A stretch of DNA of 14,784 nt from Chloroflexota bacterium. GTDB taxonomy: Bacteria > Chloroflexota > Dormibacteria > Dormibacterales > Dormibacteraceae. Below, piece after piece: positions 12,992-14,784 of the stretch. The position numbers and the translations under genes were made by a program. Where the stretch lies: contig VBGV01000237.1 in the NCBI GenBank assembly GCA_005880755.1, positions 1 through 14,784 of the forward strand, written 5' to 3'. Within the stretch, counting starts at the first letter, position 1. Each line of letters starts with the position of its first letter. The notes beneath the pieces were generated by a model that saw only the letters and a list, made by a program, of their open reading frames with translations, was not told the DNA's origin and ran no database searches.

Positions 12992-14458
12992 CTACTGACT
13001 GACCAGGTTGGACAACTCCGCCGTGAGCACCCGCTCGTCGAGCTGGCCGACCTGGCGACGGTCGATGGTGCCGTCCGAACGGACGAAGATCGTGGTCGGC
13101 AGCGCCGCGACACCATACGCGCGGCCGACGGCCAGGTCGGAATCGAGGAGCGACCGCTGCTTGATGCCGACCCGGGATAGAAACGATCGCGCCACCTCCG
13201 CACTCTCCCCCCAGTTGATAAGGACGAGCTGGACGTTCGATTGAGCTCCGACGCGCTGCTGCAGGAGCGGCATCTCGGCTCGGCAGGGCGGGCAGTCGCT
13301 CCTCCAGAAGTTGATGACAAGCGGCTTTCCCGCCAGCGAAGCCAGGCTCACCGTGCCCCCTTCGGTCGAGGCCAGGGCGAAGCTTGGCGCCTTGCCGCCC
13401 GCAGGCTGTGGCGACTGCTCTGGACCGGCGATGGTAAGCAGCGCCTGCAGCACGTCTGGGGCACCCCAGCCGTCACCGCCCGAGGCGAGCTCGCGCAAAC
13501 CCTGCGCGCTCAACGAGCTGACCAGCGCGGGCGGGATATCGCCGCCTACCTTTGGTGCGCCGCGATACACGAGCCTGATGTACCCATGACGGTCGAGCAG
13601 CGCAAGCGTCGACGTGTGCGTGTCTCCGCTCGCGAGCTCGACGCCGAACGGCTTCCAGAAGGAGGCCAGCTGGTCGCGCGTTCCGGTCGCGAACTCCCAT
13701 GTGGCGCCCGTTCGATTCCTGTAGTCGAGGAGCACGGCGGGGGTGTCCACGTCCGGATCGGTCGTGACCTCGGCCAGCGTTACCGAGGCCGGGATTTTTT
13801 TCGCGAGCTGGAAAAACAGGGCGGTGTACAGCGGGCACGTTTCGTGGCAGGTGGTGTGGAAGGCCGCGATCACGACGTCTTTGCCGGCCGTGGATGAGGA
13901 ATCGAAGGCGCGCGAGCTCTGGTCGACGAGGTCGAAACCTGGCATCGCCACGAACTTGCCCGCGAGCTCACCCAGCCCGAGGTTGACTTCATCGTTGCCC
14001 GCGTAGACGGCACCCGGGATCAGGTTGCCCGCCTCGATGCCCAGCAGCAACGGCTCGACCTGGCCGGCCTTGACCGTGACGGAAACGCGCTCCACGTCAC
14101 CCCGAAGCCGGATGTGGTCGTAGCCGCCCACCGGGAACGCCAGCGCGAGCAGCTGATGCTGATCCGGCGCGGGAGGGATGCTCCCCGAAACGCTCCCGAC
14201 CGTGATCCACGACCCGTCGTTGCGCTGGAGCATCAGCGTGGAGTCGGCGAGCACCGTTGCTGACCGCCCGGCGGCGACGACCACGAGCGTCCCCGTCGGC
14301 TGCTGCAGTCGAGGCAGTGCCCACAGCAGCACGACGGCGAGGACGGCAACGAGGACGGCCGCAATCCAGAGGATCCGCGGGCGAGTCAGCGCCTTACGCG
14401 ACCTCTGGGGTCCCCGCGCCGGCAGGCGCGGGAGGCGCCCCGTACCGAGCCGCGACAC
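12992..14458 (-). CDS. Membrane-anchored Sco1-TlpA fusion, cytochrome oxidase copper/thiol maturation protein
   Basis: A 488-residue three-part protein. Residues 1-28 are basic, 29-49 a single membrane anchor, and 57-165 a beta-rich domain resembling DUF4382 (tentative). Residues about 168-325 form a Sco1/SenC domain with the copper ligands C204 and C208 in CHETCP and H281 in DTHTS. Residues about 355-488 form an AhpC/TSA-type thioredoxin domain with C389-P-P-C392 and a cis-Pro at P454 (ALPTT), like TlpA/ResA. Sco proteins load CuA of oxidase subunit II, and TlpA-type proteins reduce Sco and subunit II; here both are on one chain. The gene lies 12 bases before ctaA. The start GTG 14458 overlaps the phospholipase D-like gene by 65 bases and lacks a clear ribosome binding site; no other standard start precedes the anchor. 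Confidence 0.88.
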   Translation of the reverse strand: MSRLGTGRLPRLPARGPQRSRKALTRPRILWIAAVLVAVLAVVLLWALPRLQQPTGTLVVVAAGRSATVLADSTLMLQRNDGSWITVGSVSGSIPPAPDQHQLLALAFPVGGYDHIRLRGDVERVSVTVKAGQVEPLLLGIEAGNLIPGAVYAGNDEVNLGLGELAGKFVAMPGFDLVDQSSRAFDSSSTAGKDVVIAAFHTTCHETCPLYTALFFQLAKKIPASVTLAEVTTDPDVDTPAVLLDYRNRTGATWEFATGTRDQLASFWKPFGVELASGDTHTSTLALLDRHGYIRLVYRGAPKVGGDIPPALVSSLSAQGLRELASGGDGWGAPDVLQALLTIAGPEQSPQPAGGKAPSFALASTEGGTVSLASLAGKPLVINFWRSDCPPCRAEMPLLQQRVGAQSNVQLVLINWGESAEVARSFLSRVGIKQRSLLDSDLAVGRAYGVAALPTTIFVRSDGTIDRRQVGQLDERVLTAELSNLVSQ

Positions 14459-14783
14459 GGTCGATGTAGGCGACGCACATGCCGGCCACCTCCGCGCTCT
14501 CGATCTGCATCACGTTCTCCGCGTTGCTCTCTCCGCTGTGCGAGAGGTTGAAGCTGCCCGCGTAGACATAGTCGTCCGCGACCAGGATCTTCGCGTGCAT
14601 GAAATCGTGGACCGTGCCCTTGGCGTAAGGGGTGGACCGCTTGGATCCGAACCGCGCCGCGCCGATGATGGTGTGGAAGACCGCGATCTTCCAGGTCGCG
14701 CCCCCCTGCGCCGCCCACTGGTGCTGGACCTCGTCCATCTGGGTCGCATCGTACACACCGGCGATGTCCACCTTCGCCTGCTG
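14394..14783 (-). CDS. Phospholipase D-like protein, C-terminal part (cut by window edge)
   Basis: The frame is open to the right edge, so only the last 129 residues are seen. They hold one HKD half-site: HAKILVADDYVYAGSFNLS gives H-x-K-x4-D, then GS-x-N, followed by SGESNAENV, the usual continuation in bacterial PLD-family nucleases and phospholipases. Full proteins normally have two such motifs, so the first presumably lies outside. The spacing between the Asp and GS is one residue shorter than the textbook motif, a common variant. The last 65 bases overlap the start of the Sco1-TlpA gene, which suggests co-transcription. Substrate (DNA or phospholipid) is undecided. Confidence 0.82.
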   Translation of the reverse strand, partial: QQAKVDIAGVYDATQMDEVQHQWAAQGGATWKIAVFHTIIGAARFGSKRSTPYAKGTVHDFMHAKILVADDYVYAGSFNLSHSGESNAENVMQIESAEVAGMCVAYIDRVAARYGAPPAPAGAGTPEVA

Positions 14784-14784
14784 C

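Noticed and set aside
13795..13801. Run of seven T (A7 on the coding strand) in the Sco domain, as a possible slippage or phase-variation site
   Set aside because: It reads as ordinary Lys-Lys-Ile codons in a continuous, fully motif-bearing frame, and no alternative frame product is meaningful.
1..14784. CRISPR arrays, tRNA or rRNA genes, prophage or defence modules
   Set aside because: Both strands were scanned by eye; there are no regularly spaced direct repeats, no cloverleaf-like segments with T-loop consensus, and no integrase, transposase or known defence genes.

Overview
This window is a high-GC, densely coded bacterial stretch. GTG and TTG starts are common and several gene junctions overlap by 1 to 4 bases. 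Heme A synthesis genes (ctaA, ctaB) point to an aerobe with an aa3-type heme-copper oxidase. The enoyl-ACP reductase is of the InhA-like form. Together with composition this suggests an uncultivated soil lineage such as Chloroflexota/Dormibacterota-like or actinobacterial, but no rRNA or tRNA is present, so the placement is tentative.

Left part, plus strand (1-4174): the end of livG, then livF, livH, livM and a lipoprotein substrate-binding protein. This is a complete branched-chain amino acid/amide-type (HAAT) ABC importer apart from the truncated livG. The livH-livM gap is filled by a non-coding repeat (copy A). A multi-pass membrane protein of unknown function follows (4234-5046). It runs tail-to-tail into the next minus-strand operon and overlaps it by 163 bases.

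Middle, minus strand (7322-4884): an acyl-CoA dehydrogenase, two MaoC-type hot-dog proteins (a HadA-like and HadB-like pair) and a DUF2269 membrane protein. The junctions overlap by 1 to 4 bases. This looks like a dehydrogenation/hydration module for an acyl-CoA substrate. Upstream, 7342-7576 holds copy B of the repeat in the opposite orientation, with near-perfect terminal inverted repeats and an extra 42-base hairpin segment. After it come a small zinc-ribbon membrane protein (plus), a basic AT-hook protein (minus), a good intrinsic terminator, and an RNase H-like protein (minus).

Right part, minus strand (14783-8909): seven tightly packed genes, probably one operon. In transcription order they are a phospholipase D-like protein (cut by the window edge), a membrane-anchored Sco1-TlpA fusion, ctaA, ctaB, a lactonase-like metallo-beta-lactamase, a 3-mercaptopyruvate-type sulfurtransferase, and an InhA/FabI-type enoyl-ACP reductase. 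The first part is a cytochrome oxidase maturation set: heme A synthesis plus copper delivery and thiol reduction on one polypeptide.

The most unusual items are (i) the Sco1-TlpA fusion with an extra N-terminal beta-rich domain and (ii) the paired inverted non-coding repeats, with a 98-bp core at 92/98 identity and no codon periodicity in the differences. No CRISPR array, tRNA, rRNA, transposase or integrase was seen. No stretch over 300 bases lacks a gene; the longest gap (7323-7594) is mostly repeat copy B.
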